Origin: an uncultured Bacilli bacterium
GTDB taxonomy: Bacteria > Bacillota_I > Bacilli_A > RFN20 > CAG-826
DNA: 6,236 bases
Direction of reading: 5' to 3'
Assembly (NCBI GenBank): GCA_944358755.1
Contig: CALVRY010000066.1
Span: 1-6,236, forward strand
Shown here: in pieces, positions 1 through 6,236 of the stretch
Layout of the letters: the number at the start of each line of letters is the position of its first letter
Position numbering within the stretch: position 1 is the first letter of the stretch
Notes under the pieces: model-generated
What the model was told of the DNA's origin: nothing
The model's input: only the letters and a program-made list of their open reading frames with translations
The model's database searches: none
Translations under genes and position numbers: made by a program

Positions 1-43
1 TATATTATTTTATAATTTTTTATAAGTATATGATATCAGTTAA

Positions 44-853
44 TTACCCTTAGAAAGGCTTTCTTATGTTGGATCTTCTGACATGGGCGCTTTAGAATAT
101 GTGCCTAATTTTGGCGAACTTGATGTTAAAGATAAAATTGATTTTGATATTATTCAGCAAGAATGCAACGATCTTTTAGATTCGAAAGAAGTGAATGATA
201 TAGAATTTTTGTATTCTCTAGGCGGATCTAGCGGTGGCGCAAGACCTAAATCGCTTATTAAATTTAAAGGCGAGGACTGGATAGTTAAATTCTCTTCGAA
301 ATTCAATCCTAAAAATATTGCAGAACTTGAGTTTAAATACATGTCTTTAGCGAAAGATTTGGGAATTAATATCCCTGAAATTAATTTAGTCACTTCAAAA
401 AAGAGAAATAAGTATTTTCTTATTAAAAGATTTGACCGTTTAAACGGCAAGAAAGTTCATATGATAAGTGTGGCTGCTCTGTTGGAATGTGATTTTAGAG
501 CGCCTTGTCTTGACTATAACGATTTAATCAAACTAACTCAAATTTTAACAAGAAGAGATGAAGACGTTTTGGAAATGTATAGAAGGATGGTTTTCAATGT
601 TTTGATAGATAATCAGGATGATCATGCTAAAAACTTCTCTTTTATTTTTGACGAAACATCTAGTACATATCGTTTAGGACCAGCTTATGATATTACGCCA
701 GGTAAAACTTTTTATGGCGAACACACTACATCAGTAAATGGTAAAGGAAGAGACATAACTGATGAAGATATGATAGAGGTTGCTATTAAAAATAAAATTG
801 ATGTTTCCGTAGCAAAAAGTATTATCCGAAAATGCCATGAGTTATTAAAGTGA
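44..853 (+). pseudogene. HipA-family Ser/Thr kinase, N-terminally truncated (probable remnant)
   Basis: This is the kinase part of a HipA-type toxin. In E. coli, HipA phosphorylates glutamyl-tRNA synthetase and is held inactive by HipB; the target here is unknown. Counting from the first ATG (83, 256 aa): MGALEY opens the protein, GGSSGGARPK (47-56) matches the regulatory P-loop whose Ser is autophosphorylated in HipA, K69 in WIVKF fits the ATP lysine, RFDR is at 116-119, DDHAKNF (179-185) is the catalytic loop, and AYD (201-203) holds the metal-binding Asp. All key residues are present. The usual N-terminal subdomain of about 100 aa is absent. In the same frame, codons 44-82 read LPLERLSYVGSSD, which resembles the family sequence just before MGALEY but has no start codon and is preceded by TAA at 41-43. 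The ATG at 83 lacks a well-placed ribosome site. The C-terminus is short or slightly clipped compared with typical members of about 400-440 aa. No hipB-like gene is visible. A shortened but translated kinase (83-853) cannot be excluded. Confidence 0.75.
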
Positions 854-935
854 ATAACTTTTAATCTGAAATAAGTTAGTTTACATAAAAATAATATAAA
901 AAAAATCTTTATTACAAATAATTTTAGAAGCGAAT

Positions 936-995
936 TTGAATAATAAAATAATAAAAATTATTTTAATTTTTAAATATCCCTACATATAGTAAAAT
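936..995 (+). promoter_or_regulatory. Candidate promoter region for the downstream operon
   Basis: The AT-rich gap before the seven-gene run is the only obvious place for its promoter. Two weak sigma-A-like candidates can be read. One is TTGAAT (936-941) with TATTTT (959-964), spacer 17. The other is TAAAAT (990-995), with overlapping TATAGT (985-990), and only a poor -35 near 967-972. Neither is a strong match, and sequence this AT-rich produces such hexamers by chance. A start just after 995 would leave a leader of roughly 25 bases containing the ribosome site at 1011-1016. Confidence 0.25.
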
Positions 996-1010
996 ATGTT
1001 CAACTATGTA

Positions 1011-1016
1011 AAGGAG
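1011..1016 (+). promoter_or_regulatory. Ribosome binding site that sets the start of the DUF3137-like gene
   Basis: AAGGAG lies 9 bases before ATG 1026. An in-frame ATG at 996 would add ten residues (MFNYVKEFNI) but has no ribosome site upstream and would place this AAGGAG inside the coding region. The site therefore favours 1026 as the start. Confidence 0.8.
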
Positions 1017-1025
1017 TTTAATATT

Positions 1026-2072
1026 ATGCCATTAAAGAAGTACGACAAAGAGGAAGAATTAAAACAGCAACAAGAAGCTGAAAAAGTTCAAGAAGAAGCG
1101 ACTAATAAACTTGCATTAACTATTGAAGAAAACGAAAGATTAACTCAAGATGAAAATGCTGAGCCACTTTCATTAGATCAAGAAACTATCAAGAAAAATA
1201 TAGAAGAGGCTCGTAATTTTTATTTTGAAGCAAGTAAAAAGCAAAGAAGAATTAATACAATTGTAACTATTGCAGTTATGGTTGTTTTAGTTGCCGCTTT
1301 AGTTTTGATGATAGCTTTAAGCTCAACAGTTCAATGGATTACTTATGTTTCGATTAGCATCATGATTGTTGCTCTAATTTGTGTTTTCATTTTCCAAAGA
1401 TTTGCTAAAAATAAACTTGGCGCAAAAGCAGAAGATTATATTGCAAAACTTTATAACGAAATTGATACATATCTTTATACAAAAGAAGGTTTCTCAGACC
1501 TTTCGTTTAAACCACAAGGTCAACTTAAAGATGAAATTTTCTTTGATGCTCGTTTCTATAAAGATTTAAAGAGCACAAGAAGCAGAAACTTAGTTAGTGT
1601 TCAATATAAAGGTAAACTTTTAGTTGCAGCTGATCTTGCTGGAAATATATTAATCAAAAACAGACTTTCACCAATGTTTTTAGGTAAATTCTATGATTAT
1701 GAAAATAGCTATGATAAAGAAGGCAAAAGAATTATCATGCAAATTAAAGGTGGAGAATTATCTCGTCCAATTGATGATGTTGAAGATTTAAAACTTGTCG
1801 ATGGAAACGATACTTACGCAATTTACACAAACGATGAAGAGTGGAGAAAAGTTTTAAAACAAGATGTCATCAAAGATATTTGCAAACTTAAAATCGATAA
1901 AACTTTAATTGATGTAATTATTTCGATTAGACCTGGAAAAACTAGTGTTGGTATCGACTATGTTGATGAATTCATGAACATTCCAGTCGAACACGAATTT
2001 GATTTTAATCAAGTTAGAAGAACCGAAAAGGATTTAGAAAAAGTTCTTAAGATTTTTGACGATATTGAATAG
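1026..2072 (+). CDS. Two-helix membrane protein of unknown function, DUF3137-like
   Basis: The product is 348 aa and I do not know its function. The start at ATG 1026 follows AAGGAG; ATG 996 is a less likely alternative. Residues 1-70 are charged and Glu/Gln/Lys-rich, probably helical or coiled coil. Two hydrophobic segments follow at about 77-98 and 104-125. Basic residues before the first (KKQRR, 71-75) and after the second (QRFAKNK) predict a hairpin with both ends in the cytoplasm. There is no signal peptide. Residues 130-348 form a soluble domain. Its order (segment ending in YKGKLLVAADL, a strand-rich part, YAIYTNDEEWRKVL, then IDVIISIRPGKTSVGIDY) recalls DUF3137 proteins, where a similar 'F-x-V-Y-x-x-D-x-x-x-A' element precedes the end. 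That assignment rests on pattern memory, not a search. It is first in the presumed operon, 30 bases before the DUF402 phosphatase gene, which suggests co-expression but not a role. Confidence 0.8.
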   Translation: MPLKKYDKEEELKQQQEAEKVQEEATNKLALTIEENERLTQDENAEPLSLDQETIKKNIEEARNFYFEASKKQRRINTIVTIAVMVVLVAALVLMIALSSTVQWITYVSISIMIVALICVFIFQRFAKNKLGAKAEDYIAKLYNEIDTYLYTKEGFSDLSFKPQGQLKDEIFFDARFYKDLKSTRSRNLVSVQYKGKLLVAADLAGNILIKNRLSPMFLGKFYDYENSYDKEGKRIIMQIKGGELSRPIDDVEDLKLVDGNDTYAIYTNDEEWRKVLKQDVIKDICKLKIDKTLIDVIISIRPGKTSVGIDYVDEFMNIPVEHEFDFNQVRRTEKDLEKVLKIFDDIE

Positions 2073-2102
2073 TAAACCATTATTTTTAAGGAGGAAAAGT
2101 GC

Positions 2103-2651
2103 ATGAACTCATTTAAAAATAAATGGATTGAAATTCAAGGTTATAAACATGATGGTAGAATGCATCGTATTTGGGACAGTGTTTTTATTGTCGACCAAAC
2201 TGATGATTATATAGTTGCTGCCAGCACAAAGACTAAAGTTATCGAACATGATTTTAGAATTTGGTACACCAAAGAGCCGGCAATTATGATTTTTTTCACT
2301 AAACATTGGTGGAATGTCATTGCAATGCTTAAGAAAAACGGTTTAACTTATTATGTTAATCTTGCTTCGCCTTTTGTAATCGATTCAAAAAAGGTGAAAT
2401 ATATTGATTACGATTTAGATCTTAAACTTTATCCAAATAATGATATTCGTTTAATTGATGTTAAAGAATACGGATATCATCGTAAAAAATATAACTATGG
2501 TCCAGATATTGATCAAATTTTAAGGTTCAATATTACGCAAGTTAAAGAATATATGGAACAAGCAAAATTTCCATTTAACGATGAAAAAATAAAAGAGTAT
2601 TATAAGTTGTTTTTAGAAGCAACGAAAAGGGGTGATGAAAGTGACGATTGA
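2103..2651 (+). CDS. ntdp: Nucleoside tri-/diphosphatase, DUF402 (Ntdp/YgaC) family
   Basis: This 182-aa cytosolic protein belongs to the DUF402 family represented by S. aureus Ntdp (about 180 aa) and B. subtilis YgaC. Members hydrolyse nucleoside tri- and diphosphates with a divalent metal. Diagnostic blocks run the full length: IQGYKHDGRMHRIWD (11-25), the WYTKEPA block (54-60), the HWWNVI segment (68-73), YYVNLASPFVID (83-94) and KYIDYDLDLKLYP (99-111). The acidic cluster in the last two blocks fits the family's metal site. Small departures from the common pattern are DFR (50-52) where DGR is usual, and YVNLASP where YCNLSSP is usual. AAGGAGG at 2088-2094, 8 bases before the ATG, supports the start. 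The 3' end overlaps tsaE, indicating coupled translation. The family call is firm; the substrate is inferred from the family. Confidence 0.9.
   Translation: MNSFKNKWIEIQGYKHDGRMHRIWDSVFIVDQTDDYIVAASTKTKVIEHDFRIWYTKEPAIMIFFTKHWWNVIAMLKKNGLTYYVNLASPFVIDSKKVKYIDYDLDLKLYPNNDIRLIDVKEYGYHRKKYNYGPDIDQILRFNITQVKEYMEQAKFPFNDEKIKEYYKLFLEATKRGDESDD
2626..2636 (+). promoter_or_regulatory. Ribosome binding site inside ntdp that bears on the tsaE start
   Basis: AAAGGGGTGAT resembles the full anti-16S complement AAGGAGGTGAT. Its G run ends at 2632, 8 bases before GTG 2641 but only 2 bases before ATG 2635, and it contains GTG 2632. Spacing therefore favours GTG 2641. ATG 2635 and GTG 2632 remain possible and would add only two or three residues. 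Confidence 0.55.
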
Positions 2652-3117
2652 GTTAATTACAAATTCAAAAGAAGAAACGATTGAACTTGGTAAAAAGATT
2701 TCTGAATCTTTATTTCCTGGAAGTGTAATTACATTAAATGGCGATTTAGGCGCAGGAAAAACAACTATCACTAAAGGAATTGGACTTGGTTTAGGAATTG
2801 AAGAAGAAATTAATTCACCTACATTTAATATTCTTAAATGTTATTTTAATAAAAAATTAAATTTATATCACATCGATGCTTATCGACTTGAAGATGTAAG
2901 TGAAGAAGGAAAAAACATTGGTCTAGAAGAAGTTATTGAAGGAGATGGAGTTGCAATTGTTGAATGGCCTGAGTTTATTAAAGAAATGATCCCATTTCAC
3001 TCAATGAATATTGAGATTCATTCTCTTGGCGATACTAAAAGAAAACTAACTATTTCTTCTTTAAGTCCTAGATATGCTTCACTAATTGAATCTTTAGGAG
3101 GAAAAAGAGATGCTTAG
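2641..3117 (+). CDS. tsaE: tRNA t6A biosynthesis ATPase TsaE
   Basis: TsaE is the small P-loop ATPase that binds TsaB-TsaD and is needed for multiple rounds of threonylcarbamoyl transfer to A37 of ANN-decoding tRNAs. The product is 158 aa from GTG 2641, a normal length (B. subtilis YdiB is similar). Visible motifs: Walker A GDLGAGKTT (34-42), SPTF (59-62) in the switch-like region, HIDAYR (77-82) as the Asp-containing motif after LY, and VEWPE (107-111), the family's conserved Glu-Trp. GTG at 2632 or ATG at 2635 are alternative starts. The gene begins within the last codons of ntdp and its own stop overlaps tsaB by 8 bases. No key residue is missing. Confidence 0.95.
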   Translation: MTIELITNSKEETIELGKKISESLFPGSVITLNGDLGAGKTTITKGIGLGLGIEEEINSPTFNILKCYFNKKLNLYHIDAYRLEDVSEEGKNIGLEEVIEGDGVAIVEWPEFIKEMIPFHSMNIEIHSLGDTKRKLTISSLSPRYASLIESLGGKRDA

Positions 3118-3718
3118 TTTAATTCTTGATAGTGCTAATAAAGAACTTGGTGTAGCTTTGGCACAAGATGGCACGCTTCTTGATGAAATAAGATATGAAG
3201 CATGGCAAAGACAAAGTGAATTAATGATTCCAGAAATAGAGAACATTTTTAAGAAAAACAACGTAAATCCTAAAGAAATTAGTGAAATTTTAGTCACAAA
3301 AGGACCAGGTAGTTACACTGGTGTTAGAATTGCTTTAACTATTGCTAAAGTGTATGGTTATGCCTTAAATATACCAGTTTACGCTTTTTCTTCATTAGAA
3401 GTTTTAGCTGATTTAGAAAAACCATCAATTTGTTTAATAAACGCCAGAAGTAATAGAAGTTATTTTGCAGTTTATGAAAAGGGTAATGCTATAGTTAATG
3501 ATCAAGTTTTAACTAATGATGAAGTTATAAAATACGTAAACGAACATAAAGATTACGTAATTTGTGGTGAAACAAGTTATCTTGATTTAGTTTCTGAAAA
3601 TAGTGACGTTTTAAAAAACATGCTCGCTTTAAAAAACGATTCTTATAAAGTTGAAAACATACTTAAATTAAAAGCAGTATATTTAAAAGATGAAAACGAT
3701 TATAAGAAAAGCAACTAA
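3110..3718 (+). CDS. tsaB: tRNA t6A biosynthesis scaffold protein TsaB
   Basis: TsaB is the inactive ASKHA-fold paralogue that dimerises with TsaD and recruits TsaE in the bacterial t6A complex. The product is 202 aa, slightly short against about 230 aa. It opens with ILDSANKELGVAL (5-17), the counterpart of the family's 'DTS' strand-turn. RQSELMIPEI (34-43) corresponds to the 'HSE..LP' element, GPGSYTGVR (65-73) is the hallmark, and INARSNRSYFAVYE (110-123) matches the 'DAR...Y.A.Y' strand with Asp replaced by Asn. The C-terminal 'PxYLR' appears as AVYLK (189-193). AGGAGG at 3096-3101, 8 bases upstream, fixes the start inside the end of tsaE. The last codons overlap rimI by 29 bases. Confidence 0.95.
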   Translation: MLSLILDSANKELGVALAQDGTLLDEIRYEAWQRQSELMIPEIENIFKKNNVNPKEISEILVTKGPGSYTGVRIALTIAKVYGYALNIPVYAFSSLEVLADLEKPSICLINARSNRSYFAVYEKGNAIVNDQVLTNDEVIKYVNEHKDYVICGETSYLDLVSENSDVLKNMLALKNDSYKVENILKLKAVYLKDENDYKKSN

Positions 3719-4133
3719 AGAAGATTTAAAAGCGATTAAAGAAATCGAAGATGAATCATTTTTAAATCCTTTTAAAGAAAATGATTTACTTTATGAAATT
3801 GAAGAGAATCCGGTTTCAGAATTTGATGTACTTGTAGTTGATGATGAAATTGTAGCCTATCTTGATTATTGGATTACATTTGATTCAGCTACAATTGATA
3901 AAATTGCAGTAAAGAAAAGCAAAAGAAATCAAGGTTTTGCAGGTTTTTTGCTAAAAAACGCAATAGAAAATCTTAAAAAACAAAATGTTGAATTCTTTAC
4001 TTTAGAGGTTAGAAAATCCAATCTACCGGCACTTAATCTTTATGAAAAATATGGATTTCAAAAAGTAACTATCAAAGAAAAATATTATGAAGATGGCGAA
4101 GATGCGATTTATATGGTGAAAGGACTTATCTAG
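3690..4133 (+). CDS. rimI: Ribosomal-protein-alanine N-acetyltransferase RimI
   Basis: This GNAT-fold enzyme transfers acetyl from acetyl-CoA to protein N-terminal amines; E. coli RimI modifies ribosomal protein S18. The product is 147 aa, the family's usual length. The first strand, IIRKATKEDLKAI (4-16), starts almost at the N-terminus, so the ATG at 3690 is needed although no clear Shine-Dalgarno precedes it. Motif A is RNQGFA (79-84, R-x-x-G-x-A), the pyrophosphate-binding loop. The RimI C-terminal signature is complete: LEVRKSN (105-111), ALNLYEKYGF (114-123), KYYEDGEDAIYM (131-142). Basic Arg in the usual 'RKYY' is Lys. It starts 29 bases inside tsaB, so translation probably depends on ribosomes finishing tsaB. 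A different GNAT substrate is possible, but the tsaB-rimI-tsaD context is standard for RimI. Confidence 0.92.
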   Translation: MKTIIRKATKEDLKAIKEIEDESFLNPFKENDLLYEIEENPVSEFDVLVVDDEIVAYLDYWITFDSATIDKIAVKKSKRNQGFAGFLLKNAIENLKKQNVEFFTLEVRKSNLPALNLYEKYGFQKVTIKEKYYEDGEDAIYMVKGLI

Positions 4134-4134
4134 T

Positions 4135-5154
4135 ATGGAGAAAGAGTTAGTTATATTAGGAATTGAAAGTAGCTGTGATGAAACAGCATGTGCTATCACA
4201 AAAGGTGGCAAACTTTTATCAAACGCTATTTCTTCTCAAATTGCTGTTCATCAAAAATATGGAGGAGTTATGCCAGAAATTGCTTCTCGTTTACACCTTG
4301 AAAATGTGGCTTGTGTTTTAGATGAAGCATTAAAAGAAGCAGGAGTTAGATTAGAAGAAGTTGATGCAATCGCTGTGACTCGTGGACCAGGTTTAATTGG
4401 GGCACTTCATGTTGGAATTCAAGCGGCAAAAACACTTAGCTTAATTTATGATAAACCTTTAATACCTGTTCACCATTTAGCAGGACATATTTATGCTAAC
4501 GAATTTATTAAACCATTGAAATTTCCCCTTCTTGCAGTTGTTGTAAGTGGCGGAAATACTGAACTTGTCTACATGAAAGAACATTTATCTTTTGAAATAA
4601 TTGGCGAAACAAAGGATGATGCAATCGGAGAAAGTTTTGATAAAGTTGCTCGTGTTTTAGGCCTTCCTTATCCAGGAGGCATCGCAATTGATCGACTTGC
4701 GAAAAGTGGCAAACACACTTATAAACTTCCTACCCCACTTCATGATGGAAGTTTAAATTTCTCTTATAGTGGTTTAAAAACAGCTGTAATTAATTTAAAA
4801 CACACACTTGATCAAAAAGGAGAAGAGGTTGTAATTGAAGATATGGCAAAATCTTTCCAAGATGTTGCGGTTGGTATGGTACTTGATCGAGTTGAAAAAG
4901 CAGTTGAGTTATATCCTGTTAAAGAAATTGTTCTTGCAGGAGGGGTCAGTGCTAACAGCTATTTAAGAGAGCAAATTGTAAAAACTTTTGAAGGCACAAA
5001 TATTGAAGTAAATATTCCACCTATTTGGTGCACAACAGATAACGCTGCAATGATTGCTAAAGTTGGTGAATATTTATATAAAGAAAAATTGTTTGCTCCA
5101 CTTTCGGTTTCGGTTGACCCAAGTTGGAGAATAGAAGATTTTAAAAAATTTTAA
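4135..5154 (+). CDS. tsaD: tRNA N6-adenosine threonylcarbamoyltransferase TsaD
   Basis: TsaD is the catalytic subunit that transfers threonylcarbamoyl from its AMP adduct to N6 of A37, working with TsaB and TsaE in the cytosol. The 339-aa product is full length. Conserved blocks in order: GIESSCDETACA (9-20), GGVMPEIASRLH (43-54), TRGPGLIGAL (82-91), HHLAGH (113-118) supplying metal ligands H114 and H118, SGGNTEL (138-144), GETKDDAIGESFDK (157-170), FSYSGLKTAV (209-218), AGGVSAN (268-274) and TTDNAAMIA (300-308) with the third metal ligand D302. All catalytic positions are intact. AAAGGA (4119-4124) lies 10 bases before the ATG. The gap to rimI is a single base. This was formerly called Gcp/YgjD/KaeI-like O-sialoglycoprotein endopeptidase. 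Confidence 0.98.
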   Translation: MEKELVILGIESSCDETACAITKGGKLLSNAISSQIAVHQKYGGVMPEIASRLHLENVACVLDEALKEAGVRLEEVDAIAVTRGPGLIGALHVGIQAAKTLSLIYDKPLIPVHHLAGHIYANEFIKPLKFPLLAVVVSGGNTELVYMKEHLSFEIIGETKDDAIGESFDKVARVLGLPYPGGIAIDRLAKSGKHTYKLPTPLHDGSLNFSYSGLKTAVINLKHTLDQKGEEVVIEDMAKSFQDVAVGMVLDRVEKAVELYPVKEIVLAGGVSANSYLREQIVKTFEGTNIEVNIPPIWCTTDNAAMIAKVGEYLYKEKLFAPLSVSVDPSWRIEDFKKF

Positions 5155-5160
5155 TTAGTT

Positions 5161-5166
5161 TATAAT
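5161..5166 (+). promoter_or_regulatory. Possible -10 element before asnS
   Basis: A perfect TATAAT sits in the 35-base gap between tsaD and asnS. No good -35 is seen 16-18 bases upstream (only T-rich sequence at about 5138-5144) and there is no extended TGn. If used, transcription would start about 5173, leaving a very short leader that still includes the ribosome site at 5177-5182. In DNA this AT-rich it may be chance. Confidence 0.25.
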
Positions 5167-5189
5167 TTTTATTTGTAAGGAGAATTTTT

Positions 5190-6236
5190 ATGAGTCAAAA
5201 AAGAGATTTAACAGCAAGAAAATTATTTTTTAAGTATTACGATGGTGCACTCGAAAATAATTTAAACGTTACACTTGAAGGACGGATTAAATCTCATCGA
5301 AATAATGGCTCAGTTGGCTTTATCGAATTTAACGATGGAAGTTATTTTAAAAATATTCAACTTGTTTATGATAAAGAAAATCCAAATTTCGCTAAAATTT
5401 CTAAAGCAAAATATGGTTCTTCTATTGAAATAAATGGTGTAGTTAGATTAACTCCAGAAATGAAACAACCATTTGAAATTCAATTAACTGATTTAAGAGT
5501 TTTAGGCGATTGTGCCGAAGATTATCCACTTCAAAAGAAAAGACATACTTTTGAATTTTTACGTGACATTGCCTATCTTCGTCCAAGAGCAAATACCTTT
5601 AATGCGGTTTATAGAGTAAGAAATGCATGTGCATATGCAATTCATAAATTTTTCCAAGAAAGAGGATTTATTTATGTTCATACTCCTGAAATTACATCAA
5701 ATGATGCTGAAGGAGCAGGACAAGTTTTTCATGTCGTAAACGATTTTAAACATCCAAACGATTTCTTTAATTCATCAGCTTGCTTAACAGTTAGTGGACA
5801 ACTTCATGCAGAAGCTTTTGCTCTTGCTTTTAGAGATGTCTATACATTTGGCCCAACTTTTAGAGCTGAAAATAGTAACACCAATAGGCACGCTAGCGAA
5901 TTCTGGATGATTGAGCCTGAAATTGCTTTTGCAGATCTTGATGACAATATGGATTTAATCGAAAGTTTCTTAAAATATGTAATCAAATATGTTTTAGATA
6001 ACTGCAAAGATGAAATGGAATTTTTCAATAATTTCATTGATAAAGGTGTCATCGAAAAACTTAATAGTGTCATTAACAGTGAATTCGTAAGAATGGATTA
6101 TACAAAAGCAGTTGAATTGCTCAAAAAAGCTGCAGAAAGCGGACATAAATTTGAAAATCCTGATATTTTCCGGGGCATGGATTTAATGAGTGAACATGAA
6201 AGATATATCACTGAAGAGATTGTTAAAGGACCTGTT
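5190..6236 (+). CDS. asnS: Asparaginyl-tRNA synthetase (3' end beyond window)
   Basis: This class IIb aminoacyl-tRNA synthetase charges tRNA-Asn with asparagine using ATP. 349 codons are visible with no stop, so roughly the last 100-120 of about 460 residues are missing. Residues 26-105 form the OB-fold anticodon-binding domain (GFIEFNDGSYFKNIQ, 43-57). YPLQKKRH (112-119) and LRPRANTF (130-137) follow. Motif 1 lies around FFQERGFIYVHTP (154-166). LTVSGQLHAEAF (199-210) and TFGPTFRAENSNTNRH (219-234) lead into motif 2, ending EFWMIEPEIAFADL (237-250). This pattern separates AsnRS from AspRS. SEHERYITEE (334-343) is also typical. Motif 3 lies off the edge. AAGGAG at 5177-5182, 7 bases before the ATG, supports the start. 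It follows tsaD by 35 bases with no terminator seen. Confidence 0.97.
   Translation, partial: MSQKRDLTARKLFFKYYDGALENNLNVTLEGRIKSHRNNGSVGFIEFNDGSYFKNIQLVYDKENPNFAKISKAKYGSSIEINGVVRLTPEMKQPFEIQLTDLRVLGDCAEDYPLQKKRHTFEFLRDIAYLRPRANTFNAVYRVRNACAYAIHKFFQERGFIYVHTPEITSNDAEGAGQVFHVVNDFKHPNDFFNSSACLTVSGQLHAEAFALAFRDVYTFGPTFRAENSNTNRHASEFWMIEPEIAFADLDDNMDLIESFLKYVIKYVLDNCKDEMEFFNNFIDKGVIEKLNSVINSEFVRMDYTKAVELLKKAAESGHKFENPDIFRGMDLMSEHERYITEEIVKGPV

Noticed and set aside
66..95. Nine-residue ORF from ATG 66, preceded by AAAGG at 54-58
   Set aside because: It runs in another frame over the HipA homology. A tiny ORF with a chance purine run is expected here and has no support as a leader peptide.
154..450. 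Minus-strand ORF of 98 codons
   Set aside because: It is a shadow of the hipA reading frame, with no ribosome site or recognisable motif; the same applies to the other short antisense ORFs at 2109-2306, 3094-3297, 4023-4211 and 5840-6073.
851..874. hipA TGA followed by six in-frame codons (ITFNLK) and TAA, raising the idea of TGA read as Trp
   Set aside because: Conserved tryptophans elsewhere (TsaE, TsaD, RimI, AsnS) are TGG, no internal TGA is needed in any gene, and ntdp ends with TGA at the expected family length, so the standard code holds.
952..972. Perfect 9-bp inverted repeat (TAAAAATTA / TAATTTTTA) with a 3-base loop
   Set aside because: The stem is entirely A/T in a very AT-rich gap, too weak for an intrinsic terminator and easily due to chance; it also overlaps the likely promoter region.
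996..1025. Upstream ATG adding ten residues to the DUF3137-like protein
   Set aside because: There is no ribosome site before 996, and a strong AAGGAG would lie within this extension, correctly spaced for ATG 1026.

Overview
This is a low-GC stretch from a bacterium that uses the standard code. TAA, TAG and TGA all end genes here, and tryptophans at conserved positions are TGG, so a mycoplasma-type code is unlikely. Strong AAGGAG-type ribosome sites, the order tsaE-tsaB-rimI-tsaD and a Bacilli-type DUF402 phosphatase suggest a Bacillota/Mycoplasmatota lineage (Bacilli, Erysipelotrichia or Acholeplasma/RF39-like). The placement is inferred from gene content only. All genes are on the + strand.

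Bases 1-853 hold the 3' part of a HipA-family Ser/Thr kinase gene. The kinase residues are present. The N-terminal subdomain is not encoded in the same open frame: family-like residues continue upstream of the first ATG and run into in-frame TAA codons at 41-43 and 23-25. It is probably a decayed toxin gene, or less likely the kinase half of a split HipS/HipT-type system. No antitoxin gene is visible.

Bases 854-1025 are a very AT-rich intergenic region with weak promoter candidates for the genes that follow. Bases 1026-6236 look like one tight transcription unit of seven genes. In order they encode a two-helix membrane protein of unknown function (DUF3137-like), an Ntdp/YgaC-type nucleoside tri/diphosphatase (DUF402), TsaE, TsaB, RimI, TsaD, and asparaginyl-tRNA synthetase, which runs off the right edge. 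Gaps are 1-35 bases, and three junctions overlap (ntdp/tsaE, tsaE/tsaB, tsaB/rimI).

TsaB, TsaD and TsaE are the bacterial threonylcarbamoyl-transfer machinery that makes t6A37 on ANN-decoding tRNAs. The TsaC/Sua5 enzyme that makes threonylcarbamoyl-AMP is not in the window. RimI acetylates protein N-termini and is classically encoded inside this cluster. AsnS charges tRNA-Asn, itself a t6A-carrying tRNA, so the block is centred on translation. I see no RNA genes, CRISPR array, insertion sequence or convincing terminator. Most of the window is conserved housekeeping; the two items most worth a second look are the broken hipA and the unknown membrane protein heading the t6A operon.
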